A stretch of DNA of 64,000 bases from Botryotinia globosa (taxonomy: Eukaryota; Ascomycota; Leotiomycetes; Helotiales; Sclerotiniaceae), in the NCBI GenBank assembly GCA_014898425.1, contig RCSZ01000003.1, forward strand, positions 930,001 to 994,000, read 5' to 3'. How positions within the stretch are numbered: position 1 is the first letter of the stretch; each line of letters begins with the position of its first letter. Positions 12,933 to 24,792 of this stretch are shown piece by piece. The notes below the pieces were generated by a model. The model had not been told where the DNA came from. It searched no databases and saw only the letters and a list, made by a program, of their open reading frames with translations. The position numbers were made by a program, and so were the translations under genes.

Positions 12933-14476
12933 ATGCATTTTCAATTGAGCTCCGTTCTGTCACTTGCTTCCGCTGCAGTTGCAGTTGCAGTTGCAAATCC
13001 TTCATGGCAAGATGCTTCATTAGATCACGCGCTCGCTCGTAGAGATCACCCAAAGCACAAATCAGCATCATCAAGGCCAAACGTGCAATGCCATCCCAAG
13101 ACTCCACATTTACCTGCACCTTCTCCGCCAGCCAGAACCAAGACATGCTATGTCAAGAGTTCCGGCAATGGAACAGATGATTCTCCAGCCATCATGAGCG
13201 CACTCAACGAGTGTAACAACGGTGGTCATGTAATTTTCAGTAAAGGTGTGACATACTTGATTGGCACAGCAATGGACTGGACTTTCCTTAAGCACATTGA
13301 TCTCGGTATGTAATTTCCAATATTACCCCAATCAATGCATTTGTTTACTAATGAATATTGCAGACATTCAGGGTGAAATCCTCTTCTCGGACGATACGGA
13401 TTATTGGCAAGCCAATGCCTTCCCATTCGTCTTCCAAAACGTCACCTCATTCTTCAAGCTTGGAGGAGAGGATGTCTTCATGTATGGTGGCGGTACCCTC
13501 AATGGAAATGGACAAGTCTGGTACGATCTTTACGCCAAAGACATCTACACACTCAGACCAGTTCTTATCGGGATTGATGGACTCAAGGACTCTATCTTGA
13601 GCGATTTGGTTCTACGTTATTCACCAGAGTACTACAACTTCATTGCAAATTCCAGCAATGTTGTATACAACAATATCAACATTGCCGGAGGAAGCTCGAG
13701 CAAAAATCCTGCAAAGAACACTGATGGATGGGACACATACAGAAGTGATAACATTGTTATCCAGAACTCTGTCATCAACAATGGAGATGGTAAATACCCT
13801 TCCTTCCGGACTTTAAAACCGTGCTAATCAAATTCTAGATTGTGTAGCTTTCAAGCCTAACAGCACCAACATCTTGGTTCAAAACCTTTTCTGCAATGGT
13901 TCTCACGGAATCTCCGTCGGATCCCTCGGTCAATATCCTGGACAATTCGATATCGTCGAAAACGTATACGTCTACAACACCTCAATGCACAACGCCACCG
14001 ACGGTGCCCGTATCAAGGTTTGGCCAAACACCGCATCAGCTCTCAGTGGTGATCTCCAAGGTAAGAATTTTCCTCTACGCTCACCTACCAATTACATAAC
14101 TAACACACTCATAGGAGGCGGAGGATCTGGCAGAGTAAATAACATCACTTACGACACAATGTACATCGATAATGTTGATTACGCCATCGAGGTCGACCAA
14201 TGCTACGGTCAAAAGAACTTAACCCTCTGTCTCGAATTCCCCTCTCCTCTCACCATCACCGATATCATCTTCAGAAACTTCACCGGAAAGACTAGCACTA
14301 CATACCAACCACAAATTGGCACATTTGCTTGTTCGAGCGAGTCAGTTTGTAACAATATTGTCGCAAGTGACATCAACGTCTTGAGTCCCAAGGGCGTAGA
14401 TGAGGCTTATTGTCTTAACGTCAATCAGACCGCGTTGGATATTACTTGTACTACAAATTTCTTGGGGTTTAATTAG
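12933..14476 (+). CDS. Secreted exo-polygalacturonase (GH28)
   Basis: Hydrolyses de-esterified pectin, releasing galacturonate from chain ends. Four exons (12933-13305, 13364-13789, 13839-14060, 14115-14476) give 460 residues. A signal peptide of about 21 residues ends in AVAVA. The second intron splits the catalytic GDDC motif and splicing restores it. All four GH28 signatures are visible: NTD at 243-245, GDDC at 265-268, SHG at 288-290 and RIK at 324-326. The [12 protein letters not shown] block and the overall length favour the exo-acting branch over endo-polygalacturonases, which are nearer 360-380 residues. Many N-x-S/T sites fit a glycosylated extracellular enzyme. It points to a plant-cell-wall-degrading lifestyle. 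Confidence 0.93.
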
Positions 14477-16846
14477 GTGGATGGAAGTTGGTGGCACACA
14501 GTTCATGTAAAGAAAGAGACAGTATATAACTTAAAAGATGTTATGTTAATGCTATAATTTTGTCAAGATAAATTGGTCTTAATTGTGTGAAGTCTGTGTG
14601 CTGCACGATGCTCGATTATCTTATCATACAAGTGTACAATCTCTAATTTTCTATGAACACCCCTTTATTCTCACTATTCTTTTGTATCGCTTCTCTCGTC
14701 GCACATCGCACTCGAAGCTTCACAACTTTCGGCCAAACTTAGACATATACACACACATCATTCAATCAAGGTAGCTCAAGAACAACACGTTTCGACACTT
14801 CATAACTACCTAGCCTATCCAAACTCACTCTCGAATTTCGGCCGAAGTTCATTTTCATCACCCTACAAATCTCCTTCCGATATCAACCCTTATCTAAAGT
14901 TTTCTTCAACGCTCGTTCCATTTAAGGTTACCTACTCCGAGCCCCTTTTCACTCTTAATTAAGGTTCCGAATAAAGTTGCAGTTAAAGTTTCATCGGTCC
15001 TTGCGAACCTGGTATCTGAAGGTGGACATGAAATTTCATTCGGATATGTGCGGGAAGTCTCGTCCGAACTTAATTATACTGCACGTTTCATCTTGATATT
15101 TGTTTGGTACTTCTTTGGCTGCTTATCTATCTAGTCGCGGATTGATAAGGGTATATAAGTTGTGTGGATTCCATGGTACACTTTGGACAGTTAGCTTTTT
15201 AGTTCTTTCTCTTGTATCTTTATCTTTTCTTGTTTCTTTTTGGATTATATCATGGAGATTCTCAATAATGTAGATGAACTCGACACTGCTCTCTGTCGAA
15301 GAAAACGATTGAACGTATTCTAATAGAGGACTACGATAAGTGCATACGCATTATATGCATATGCGTCCTAGAGAGCTTTAAATCCGCTTAATCCTACTTG
15401 TATGGGACGCATTGACTTCTATGTCAAATGTTTAGGAATACATTGGAGCAGGACTTGATGCATTAAAAAGAGTGTTGACACCTGGCGTTGCTGCAGAATA
15501 CGCCAGATTTTCTGATACCGTGAATCAAACCCATTTTTAAGCAATACGGAACTTCAAAATTGGCTTTGTGGTGAAAATTTGGGATGATGAAATTCTTGGC
15601 ATTTGCGGTCGCTTTGAAACTGGTCGGTGAAGGGGTAAATGTGAGATTTGGCAGATACCTATACTCTTAGGCTATTGATTACCTTGAAGACGATTCCAGT
15701 GAAGGGGATGTCGGATTTCTATACTTGATATAGAAATTTAGGAAGATGAAGTCAAAGAATAGACTACCATTGTTCTTCTATAGGCCTTGCCAGTTACGGC
15801 AAGAAATATGAGAGGCGCGAACATTTGTTGAAACAATCATAGTGCTAGTGATGTAGCCCACTGTACCGCGCATGAGTTCAAACTTGATCTCAAAGTCGAG
15901 ATCACAAGAAAGTGATGATTGAGAGGATGGCATTCACTAATTGAATAGTCGAACAAAATCTCCTGGACCACAATGAGTATAATTGGGAAACACCCAAGAT
16001 CTCGGGTACTTAGAAGGTAGTTCGCTTTGAATAAAGTCTAGAACATACAACAGGTTTTGCATCAAATCAATGATCGATGACGTCCAAAGAAATCTCACTG
16101 AATATGTAAGTCAACATAAATCTCACATGACCTGAGCGGCCATCGAATCGATCCTGAAGCTGAAGAAGGGTCGATAGCCTGCAATTGCTTGCTATGAGGC
16201 CAACTTTCTAGACCTTTTTTTGAGAAGATTACCAGCCCGTATATCATCGTGAAATCCCTGAACACTAGTTGCTGGGATGGTTCATGTATGCTCCCTTTCT
16301 AGACTGCCCAAGAAGAGCCCCTTTAAGGTCGTGTAAGCACATCTCGTAGCCCAAGGATAACGCAAAGATTTATCTCACTAGCTGCAGGGACTGATAACCG
16401 AAAAAGCACGTAGAGAAGGAAGGTCTTATTGGCTGCCATTGGGCTTATAAGTTTAAGCAAGGATTAGCGGCTCATTAACCCGTAAATAGCAACCGCCGAA
16501 AATCCCTCCGCTTTATGCTTATTTCGAGAGGCTTTGACAGCTGTTGATCGAAGAACAGATAGCACGAGGGCTTGACGGGGAGTATCTCTCATGGATTTTG
16601 GTTCGCTGATTTACTTGGATACTTTATCGGTACGATTGCACCGGCCGTTCAAGAGACCGTTGATATCTCGGAGATCTTTTGCACACGATCATATCAGCAT
16701 AAGCGGATATCTGACAAGGCTTGAACGTACAGCGTCCTGATTTTTGTATTTCTTGAAAGATTTGGAAGGGTCAAATGCGGATCTAGATGCAGGTCAACAA
16801 TTCCGATAGTTGAAAGATAGGTACTGAAGGTGAACAAATTGATCAG
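14477..16846. other. Gene-free stretch
   Basis: About 2.4 kb. No open frame with domain signal. One near-palindrome of TATGCATA type occurs around 15345-15370. Nothing else could be supported. Confidence 0.5.
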
Positions 16847-18501
16847 ATGACAAATTCCTCGGGTTTTCAGGAACCTATCCCGGGGCCAAATGAAGCTGGT
16901 GTGGATGCGATATCTTTGGCCAACTTGGATTCAACAGAGCACATCTCATCTACTAACATATATTCCAATCAAAATGTGACGACTGACATTCACACATCCT
17001 CATATGGCCATCATGGTAGTGCAGCAGCAGAACCACAAATAGCCGATGCACCGGGTTTGGAGGTGATTCTGTACAGGTGAGTAGCAAGATGCTGATGCAT
17101 GATATCAAGACTAATACCCGATTAGTCTTCAAATAATAGTGATGTAGATTCCACCATGGGTGATTCATTCATGTGGGTAGAATTGTCTATTCATAGTTCA
17201 AATAGCACGATATAGCAGCTGATACTTGATACAGAAGTTATACAGCTTCTATACGAGAAAGTGTGTACGAATATGTAGAGGAAAATGGCCGGAAATATCA
17301 CGCACATAATTCGGAAAGTAAGTTTGGACAAACTACATATTGATTTTGCCTGCACAATAGCTGACATGCGTTTAAAGTACATTCTCCCTAATGATGATGC
17401 CGAACAAGAGAGATTGAGTAAGTCAACTAGTGCACGACATATCGTGTGATTAATGTAGTTGCATTAATTAATGATCTCAGATCTGAAGCATCACTTGTTC
17501 TCTTTGTTGTTTGATGGAGTATTACATCTTGCTTCTCTTCCCTCTGAGCTCCACAATGTTTTGGATATTGGGACTGGAACTGGGTTATGGGCAACAGAGT
17601 TTGGTAAAGCCATTTTACTACTCACCTATTCGATATTTTGTTAATGATGAAAGCCCCCAACTCAATTTCTCTCGTTTCCAGCCCAGAAGTATCCTTCAGC
17701 TCAAGTAATCGGCACAGATCTCAGTCCAATTCAGCCGATCTAGTAACGCACAATACCAATCTAAAACTCCACATCCGATACTAACAATCGTCTCCAGTGT
17801 ACCTCCAAACTGTAGATTTGAGGTAAACGACGCAGAAGAACCCTGGAACTACTCTCAAAAATTTGACTACATCCACGGCCGGGCCATGGTCTGTTGTTTC
17901 AGTGATCCTGCCGGCGTAATAAATTCTGCCTACGACTCCCTTCGTCCCGGCGGTTACTTTGAGATGCAAGACCCCCAAATGCCTATAGTAAGCATCGACT
18001 CTTCGATAAAAGGCACCTCTCTTGAAGAATGGGTTCGAGTCATGCCTCGCCGCCGAGCGTCGCGGGCGTAAAGTAACAAGTTCAAGACACTATGGAAAAT
18101 GGATGGCCGAGGCCGGGTTCGTGGATATCGTTGAGAAATATTTCTTTTGGCCGTGCAATCCTTGCGTAGGAGGGGAGAAGGAAAGGTTGCTAGCAGTGTG
18201 GACGCAGCAGAATTTGTTGGATGTTATTGAATGGATGACGATGAGGAATTTGACGGCGGGGCTGGGGTGGACTCCCGAACAGGTGGAAATATTGTTGGTG
18301 GGTGTCAGCAAGGATCTCCAAAATAAGAGGATTAATTTCTATGTTGATGTGTGGGTTTTATATTTCTTTGTTAGCTTGGATAATCGTTGTGGGTTTAAGA
18401 GGAAGAGGGACTGATAACATCTAGTCGTCTTTTATGGGAGGAAACCTGGACCGGTGGAACTGGAAAACGGGGAGGATTCCGATGAATTGTTTCGGTATTA
18501 G
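16847..18501 (+). pseudogene. TAM/LaeA-like methyltransferase, frameshifted
   Basis: A class I SAM-dependent methyltransferase of the fungal TAM/LaeA-like group. A multi-exon model reads well through 16847-17062, 17126-17172, 17235-17317, 17361-17417, 17481-17603, 17682-17742 and from 17798. It shows YVEENGRKYH, then the SAM-binding motif I LDIGTGTGLWA, then IGTDLSPIQP, and the post-motif segments RPGGYFEMQDPQ and LEEWVRVM. After the Met codon at 18043-18045 the frame is lost: that frame stops at 18069-18071, while the conserved continuation AAERRGRK...RHYGKWM lies one frame over. Four bases separate the two conserved blocks where three or six are expected. The last exon (tail FYGRKPGPVELE, stop at 18499-18501) also cannot be joined cleanly. 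The first exon joint is weak too: a strong GTGAGT donor at 17077 gives the wrong phase. A recent pseudogene is the best reading; a sequencing error is the alternative. Confidence 0.65.
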
Positions 18502-19293
18502 CCATGCGTGAATTTTTCATCGCGAAACTTCAGAGTGTGCATATTTCTAGTGTACATATGTTTCGTATTATTGAAGTATCGTCTTGGGTCCGCTGTGTGG
18601 GTGAGATTATGGCAAGAATTTATAAATTCAAACATTGAAACCACGTTTGAGAATGCTGGTTGTGAGATTGAAATGTCCATAAGACTGACTGGAAATCTTC
18701 AAATGGTAAAATTGAGGGTTTGTGCTGACAATGTCATGCATTTAGCTGGGCAACTAGAGCTTTCTGTTCGCGAACCGGTCTTACTTTTGAAATACATTAT
18801 TGAAACCTCCTGTCATTCAATATCATACCATTCCAGCCCACCTCGCAAATCTTGCATTAGACAAAGTCAATTGGCGCCGTCAAAGCAGAGTGAAAGTAAT
18901 AAGATGCTATAAAATCTATATTTATCTCTATATATGCTGTCTATTCTATCGTAGTAAGATATATAAAAGGCACCAAATGAGAATGAAATCAAACATGATA
19001 ATTCTTGGAGAGGACATCTATAATATAGGTTTATATACCACGAAAACAGCTTTTTCTTCCCATCTTATTTCCATTCTAGGAATCGTGATAATAAACCAAA
19101 AAAAGCAAAACAGAATCCAGTCTCGATCTAGAGGTACAAACAAAAAAATAACAAAGGAAAGTACATATGAAAGGCCTCCGGCCGAAATCCAAAAGAAACC
19201 GGATACTGAACTACAGCACCGTATATTCCAAACAAAATCTTTTCATAGGCATCAAGATATTATCCAAACACCCAAGTCTATCATGCGAGCCGC
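18502..19293. other. Gene-free stretch
   Basis: About 0.8 kb between the methyltransferase remnant and the convergent lysozyme-like gene. Two overlapping open frames (18508-18912 and 18800-19297) have unremarkable composition and no domain; I treat them as chance. Confidence 0.5.
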
Positions 19294-20097
19294 TTAGTGA
19301 ATTGGGTTGGGGAGAACGCAAGGAGTAACTGGAGCGGCCCATCCCAAAAGTCTGTTTGCAACATCGCTAGCATAACAGCTGGTACCCCAGAGTGGTGCGC
19401 CAAGATCGGTTCCCTTGACATAGGTTCCGGAGTTGTAGATTCTAGCCGCGGCATAGGCACCTTGAGCGGTCTTTGGAGATCCGCTCTGGGTCAAGCATTG
19501 TTGCAATCCGTCACCACCACCTACGACACCATAGGTACCGACTGTTCCATCCTTAATCATGCCGGTGATGGTGGCAGCTGGACATGGGCTAATTGGGTTG
19601 CCGTTCATATTGCAGCTGTGTGCACCGTTGTGATCTTGCATGAGTCCAGGGTTGAAGACTTGTCCTGCTGTAGAGGGAGCGCGAACACAGCCTCCTGATT
19701 CTTGCATGACGATTGCAAGGATGAATCGGGCGTCGACACCGGAAGAAGCGGCAACTGAAGTAATGGCAGACTTGATGTTGGCAATTTCAGCGGGAGAGTT
19801 GTTGGCAGCACCGCCAAATTGCTTGCAGGAGATAGTCATGACGGATTGGGAGTTAGCCCACCTGGAATTTCATATTAGCATAAAGTAATTGGTTTCACGG
19901 GGAAGCAAGAGAACATACATGGTCTCAAAGGTAGTCCATGCGGAAATTGCAGGCCAGTTGGATCCATTACCGGTGAACATCTTGTAAGCGACAGCTCGCT
20001 CGACAAGATTCTCAGCTGTGGGTTCTGCAACGGGAGTTGGAGCTGCAAAGGCGACCGATGCCATGGCAAGGAGGGTGATGAAAGCTTTGGAGAACAT
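19294..20097 (-). CDS. Secreted lysozyme-like (SLT/GH23-type) protein
   Basis: Two exons, 20097-19919 and 19861-19294, joined by a 57-bp intron (GTATGT donor, CCAG acceptor), give 248 residues. A signal peptide of about 18 residues (ending FAA) is followed by a short propeptide-like stretch. The domain at about 85-240 has the lysozyme-like hallmark: a helix ending MQESGG with the likely catalytic Glu114 followed by Ser, then NPGLMQ, a stretch with paired cysteines, and AARIYNSGTY near the C-terminus. In bacterial lytic transglycosylases and goose-type lysozymes the Glu-Ser pair cleaves peptidoglycan. Fungi keep secreted single-domain versions; the substrate here is unknown, and an antibacterial or cell-wall role is inference. 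It is convergent with the methyltransferase remnant. Confidence 0.8.
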
Positions 20098-22114
20098 ATT
20101 GAATGATGAGTATATACTACTTGAAATGCTCTAGAAGGACTCTGGAAAGGTCTGGAAAGATTGTTGGAAGAAGAGAATGTTTAAATACAAGGAGTGTATG
20201 TGGTAAGCTGGTTACAAAGGAATGTGAATAAAGAGACTGAAGAAAGATGTTTGAATGTTGATGAGAATAGAATGATGTTGGAATGATGGAAGATTTGGAA
20301 CTCTATATACATCTCAAGAGATTTGAAGGAAGGTCATTGAAATGAGACTTCTCATCATGGATGTAGAGGAATATGGAAACATCCTCCATGACAGGACTTA
20401 GATCTATTGATGTCGATATATTGGCCCATGATACAGAGTATCGCTGAGCAAAAGCACCACATGGGATGAAACAGCTCGAAATATGGTAAGGCTTAGCTCA
20501 GGCACAGGAAATCAGGCACAATCTAAAGAAAGCATCTGGAGTTGAACCCCGAACAATGATCCTTTGATCATAATGTCGAATCTATCCGATCCTCAAGGGG
20601 CACCTGAAAATTTATCCCATTGTGCTATTTATATATTGCGATTTGTCGCGAATTGATTGATCCTCGAAGACTGTTCGATGCCAAGTGACTTCAAAATCGC
20701 CAAGTTAAAAGGTTGAAAGATGTTGTTGAAAGAACGAACATTATCCGGGAATCCATATAACAAAGAGACACCAAAAGCCTAAAAAATTGTTCCTCGAACT
20801 CTTCGATGCTAGTGTATTGCCGAGAAGTACGCTGCTGTAGCACAATTTTCCCTTGTATTAAACAACATTGCGCAATTACAGCAGTCAGCTATCTTCACGT
20901 GTTTTCACTCCTACTCCTCTAAGTTTAATTTGCCCATCGTAATCCTCAAACAAGGGATCAGAAGTTCTCGTTGAATCCACCATGATAAGACGCCACACTC
21001 ATATGTGCCAAGAACTGCGGAATGAGATTCAAGTGGTTCGCTTTGCTACAGTTAACTAAGCGAGAAAGGGGAAGGATTCAAGGTGACATTCACCGAGGCC
21101 TAGTAAAATTACAAGTTTTGGGATTGAAGAAACTTTATTCAGTGATGAAGAAGAATAATAACTGTGGAGCCGAGAATAGGTTTAAAGTTCTTATATTTCC
21201 GAGATGTTAAGATGCAGGGATGTGGCGATGCTTTGCTTGAGTTGTAGCCGCATTGAAAATGGCTAGCAGAAAGTTTCACGTTGACGTAAGAATAAGGCTG
21301 AGTGCTACCATCTAGGGTACATATAAATAGGAGGGATGTAATTTATCGTGAGCTAGATACAACGTAACATTTTACTTTCTCGTGACAATCGTATGAACTA
21401 CATGACTTTTGTATGTTGTACTGGGAAATTGGAAGGAAGGGACGAAAACAATCATTTGTCAAGCTCCTACACAATGGAATGATAAATTAGATATCGACGA
21501 AATCAGGAGTGTCACAGCTTTCTACGATTGCATAGATGTAGCTAAGCCTTTTGATGCAAGGAATTTGAATAGAAAGGGTAAAATCGATCGCAAAATTTAC
21601 AGTCGACATTCATCGTGCAATCCCATCATGTATGTGCGATCACATCATACAACATCACGGTATGAAATGCTTAAATTCTCCTGATTACAAGCTTTCCGAC
21701 AAGATATTAGATAGCCATATTCTGAAAGAACCAGATTGCGTTTGTGGTCAAATGTAGAATATTGATCACTGGATCTTGGAATCATTCCACAACGCGGACG
21801 ACTTACTCTTAGAGCATAAATGAATATTAGAACCGAGAGAAGATGCTTAGGTACAATTCATACGTGAATAATGACTGCTGATTCTTTATTGGTATTCCCT
21901 TTCAACTAATTCAATAAATTCATGATAAATGTTCTCGCAAAAATCTCAAGAAAACAATGCCCCCAAACTAATCCCATTCAACAATATTTCCAGCCCAGAT
22001 TCGATTGGCCATTACGTATTCCTGTAGAAATAAATGATGATGTTAGATTTGCCGTTTCCCGATTCCAAGCTTCCAGAAGTGATTATTTGTTTCTACACAA
22101 GAGAAATTTCTGCA
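20098..22114. other. Gene-free stretch
   Basis: About 2 kb. The first 250 bp upstream of the lysozyme-like gene are purine-rich on the plus strand, which is a pyrimidine-rich leader on the coding strand, with a TATATA near 20303. Elsewhere only short open frames with no domain signal. Confidence 0.5.
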
Positions 22115-23521
22115 TTAAGCTGAGGCATCTCTTTCAGCCAATTTCTTAACGACGTGCCCACAGCAAGAACACCCGTCACCATGACCACAGCATGTGTAAT
22201 TTGTTTCAAAGTCAGTGCTTTGACCTGTTCTTGCCTCTTCGTGCTGGTCGTATGCCGACTGTCCAACTGTATCTGCCCAGGCTTCAATGTAACGGCTGTT
22301 CTTGTCGATCCAAATCTCAATATCTAGCTTAGTAGCTCTGACCGGCCAGTCTTCGACGCCATGATTCTCCTTCATCCAATACTTTATTTCTTGCAAAGCA
22401 AAGGTCCGAACGATTTCTTGCGGAGGAACTCTGAATAGCAACAGATACTCACGATCGAAAAAAGAGTTTTTTTTGCCTCTAACATTGTCATACGGTGCTT
22501 TAACCTGATAATGAGCAATCTCATCAAGCATTTTGATTATTGGCATCTTAGCTGCGACCCTAGCACGAGCATTAATGAGTGTGATCTTCACAGTCACAGG
22601 AAGATCTGGATGTTTTTTCAACTGTCTTTTTATCAAAGCGGGTATGCGAATAGTGGCAATCTCATGAGAAGATTCGGTGGTTGAGATGTATGGTGTAAGG
22701 CGCCGACATCCAAAATTTGCATGATATGTAATCGTCAAGGCGCGATTTTCTTTTGAGCCAAGAAAACATTGTGCAGCGCCAGAGAGAAAACCCACACGCG
22801 GATCCTCGATTTTGGACACGCTTTGAGAGTCCCATACTCTCCAGAGCTGACCTGATGATGGTATTCTTGTTTGCGATGTAACGCTCCATGAGTGTGTATC
22901 TTCTTCTGATACCGACATCGGCGCTGTCTTTCTGTTGACCGGAGCTGATGAAGCAGAAAGTTTTTGTCTCTTACGACGTGGCTTGGACTCATACTTTTCA
23001 TCACCACTGTCCCTATCACTGTGGGATTCGCCTGATATCCATGGACGTCTTTCCGGAGGTGGAGCAGTGCGGAGCAACTTTTCAACTTCTTCGAAACCGA
23101 CCGGATAATCTTTGCCATTCTTTGAATTCGTTCGTGTTTGACTTCTCTGAGCATCATGGTATTTGTGTTGGAGCTGAAGGATCATGTAAAGAAAAGTCTT
23201 CGTTTTTGGTGATTGGCCAAGGCGCTTGATTTCATTTTCGAGTGTCTCAGCGAGCGAGTAAAATGTCTTCGCCCGGATTTCAGCTTTCTCATGTGGTGCA
23301 GGATCGTCTGAAATGGCACCAGGTACCCCAATGCTTGCCAAAACTGCATCACCAAGCGGATGAGGCTCATTGGTGTTCTCAAGTGCAGTTTCACTGTCTC
23401 CGTTCGAGTCAATGTTAGAGAAAGAATCTGTAGTTGTATCTTTGTCAGCACGATGATTGAGATTAGACGGTGAAAGATTACCTTCAGTGGTGGACTGTCT
23501 CATTATAGAGTCCCTTCTCAT
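22115..23521 (-). CDS. Uncharacterised protein, DUF7587-like core and Cys/His-rich C-terminus
   Basis: I do not recognise a named function. From the first in-frame ATG (23521-23519) the product is 468 residues; the frame stays open upstream to about 23612, beside a CTCTAG that could be a splice acceptor, so a 5' exon may be missing. The first half is acidic and Ser-rich with a basic, nuclear-localisation-like cluster (KPRRKRQK). A globular middle begins LWRVWDSQS, followed by a Gly/Phe segment, HANFGCRRLTPYISTTES and IATIRIP. That order (an Arg after Leu-Trp, then His, then a PYIST strand) resembles the fungal DUF7587 family as I remember it. The C-terminus contains CCGHGDGCSCCGH, a dense Cys/His cluster that could bind metal. 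Nuclear location is inference. Confidence 0.75.
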   Translation of the reverse strand: MRRDSIMRQSTTEGNLSPSNLNHRADKDTTTDSFSNIDSNGDSETALENTNEPHPLGDAVLASIGVPGAISDDPAPHEKAEIRAKTFYSLAETLENEIKRLGQSPKTKTFLYMILQLQHKYHDAQRSQTRTNSKNGKDYPVGFEEVEKLLRTAPPPERRPWISGESHSDRDSGDEKYESKPRRKRQKLSASSAPVNRKTAPMSVSEEDTHSWSVTSQTRIPSSGQLWRVWDSQSVSKIEDPRVGFLSGAAQCFLGSKENRALTITYHANFGCRRLTPYISTTESSHEIATIRIPALIKRQLKKHPDLPVTVKITLINARARVAAKMPIIKMLDEIAHYQVKAPYDNVRGKKNSFFDREYLLLFRVPPQEIVRTFALQEIKYWMKENHGVEDWPVRATKLDIEIWIDKNSRYIEAWADTVGQSAYDQHEEARTGQSTDFETNYTCCGHGDGCSCCGHVVKKLAERDASA

Positions 23522-24792
23522 ATCATTTCTCAGAAGGTCAATATCTTCGCCACGCTCTGTTGTGCCTGGCTCTGACAAGTCACCATGATTCTTGTCAGAA
23601 ATCTTCTAGAGCAGCGTCTTCAAATGATAAGATAGAGTCTCAAGACGCGATCGAGCAGATTTGGATTTGGTGATGATCGAATACCGAAATATTTCTCAAT
23701 TAGGCGATGGCAGTCCGCTTTGTGGATATGTTGTTAAGATCAGCAGTGCTTTCGTGGAATGATACAACGATGAACCAAATATCAAGAACTAAGCTGTGGA
23801 TTGGACTAGATATAACTTTTGAGAAGAAGTGATGGGGATGAGAAAGTACTAAAGGCAAAAATTCCGTCGTCAATCAGGGAGAGGGTACCCGATGAGAAAA
23901 AGTTGTAGGGAAGGAGAAGTTATCAGTGGAAAAAAGGGCGACAGTGATGGATGGAATAAATAACTCAAACCTCTAGGGCTGCAGTGAATCTCAACGGGAC
24001 CAAATACATCTCCAGCTTCAAAGGTCAGAAAGCAGAGTCGAGATGAGAAATCATCTATCAGACAATACTTCTGACGGTTCTTGCGTCCAGTCTTCAACGC
24101 CTGGCATCATCGCCACACGACGCATCATAAACACAGCATCAGGTTTATATGTACTCGAATCTGAAGACCTGTCGAGATTCTATGAAGATTGAGAGGTATG
24201 AGGTTCTTCAAGTAATGAAGCTTTCAAGCATCTCTACCTTGACCATACCCAAGTAGCTTCCTGCACCTTATCTGATTACAAGAGCAAGTTACTAGCTGCT
24301 CGTATGTAGAGCCTGAACAAGATATGTACATGAAAATGTGTAGTTGAACATCATATGAAGCATGCTTTTCATATCGATCACATCCAATGCAGTTGTCTTT
24401 TCCTTGGTTGCTTCACGGAATAGCCTCATGTTTTTACCAAGGCATTACAATTGCAATCATAAGGCCAAAAAAACCACCATGAACATTACAACAAATACCT
24501 AGGTATGCAATGAAAAATTCCATTCCCATTAATTATATCAATCCACTCGAATTGATAATTCCAGGTTGTCATCGCAAGCAAAAACCCTTTTTGATGAAGC
24601 CAAGTACATAAATACCCCTTACCCTTGCCCAGACAAAACGATGAAACGCTCCCTAGCGTTCGGAACATCATTCACTCCGCCAAACCAAAAAGTACTCGTA
24701 TTATTCCCCAAGACAGCCTTTTCTCTATTTTTCCCACACACACACAATGATTTTGCGATATATATTACAATTATAACATTGCAACCCTCAAG
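23522..24792. other. Gene-free stretch (divergent promoter region)
   Basis: About 1.27 kb between two divergently oriented starts. On the minus strand, 23870-24060 contains a protein-like segment (DFSSRLCFLTFEAGDVFGP) with a possible donor after it, and 23640-23730 another; either could be an unplaced 5' exon of the upstream unknown gene, but no splice path is convincing. The plus-strand half is the zinc transporter promoter. Confidence 0.4.

Noticed and set aside
18508..19297. Two overlapping plus-strand frames downstream of the methyltransferase remnant
   Set aside because: No similarity to the methyltransferase C-terminus or any family; AT-rich composition typical of intergenic DNA.
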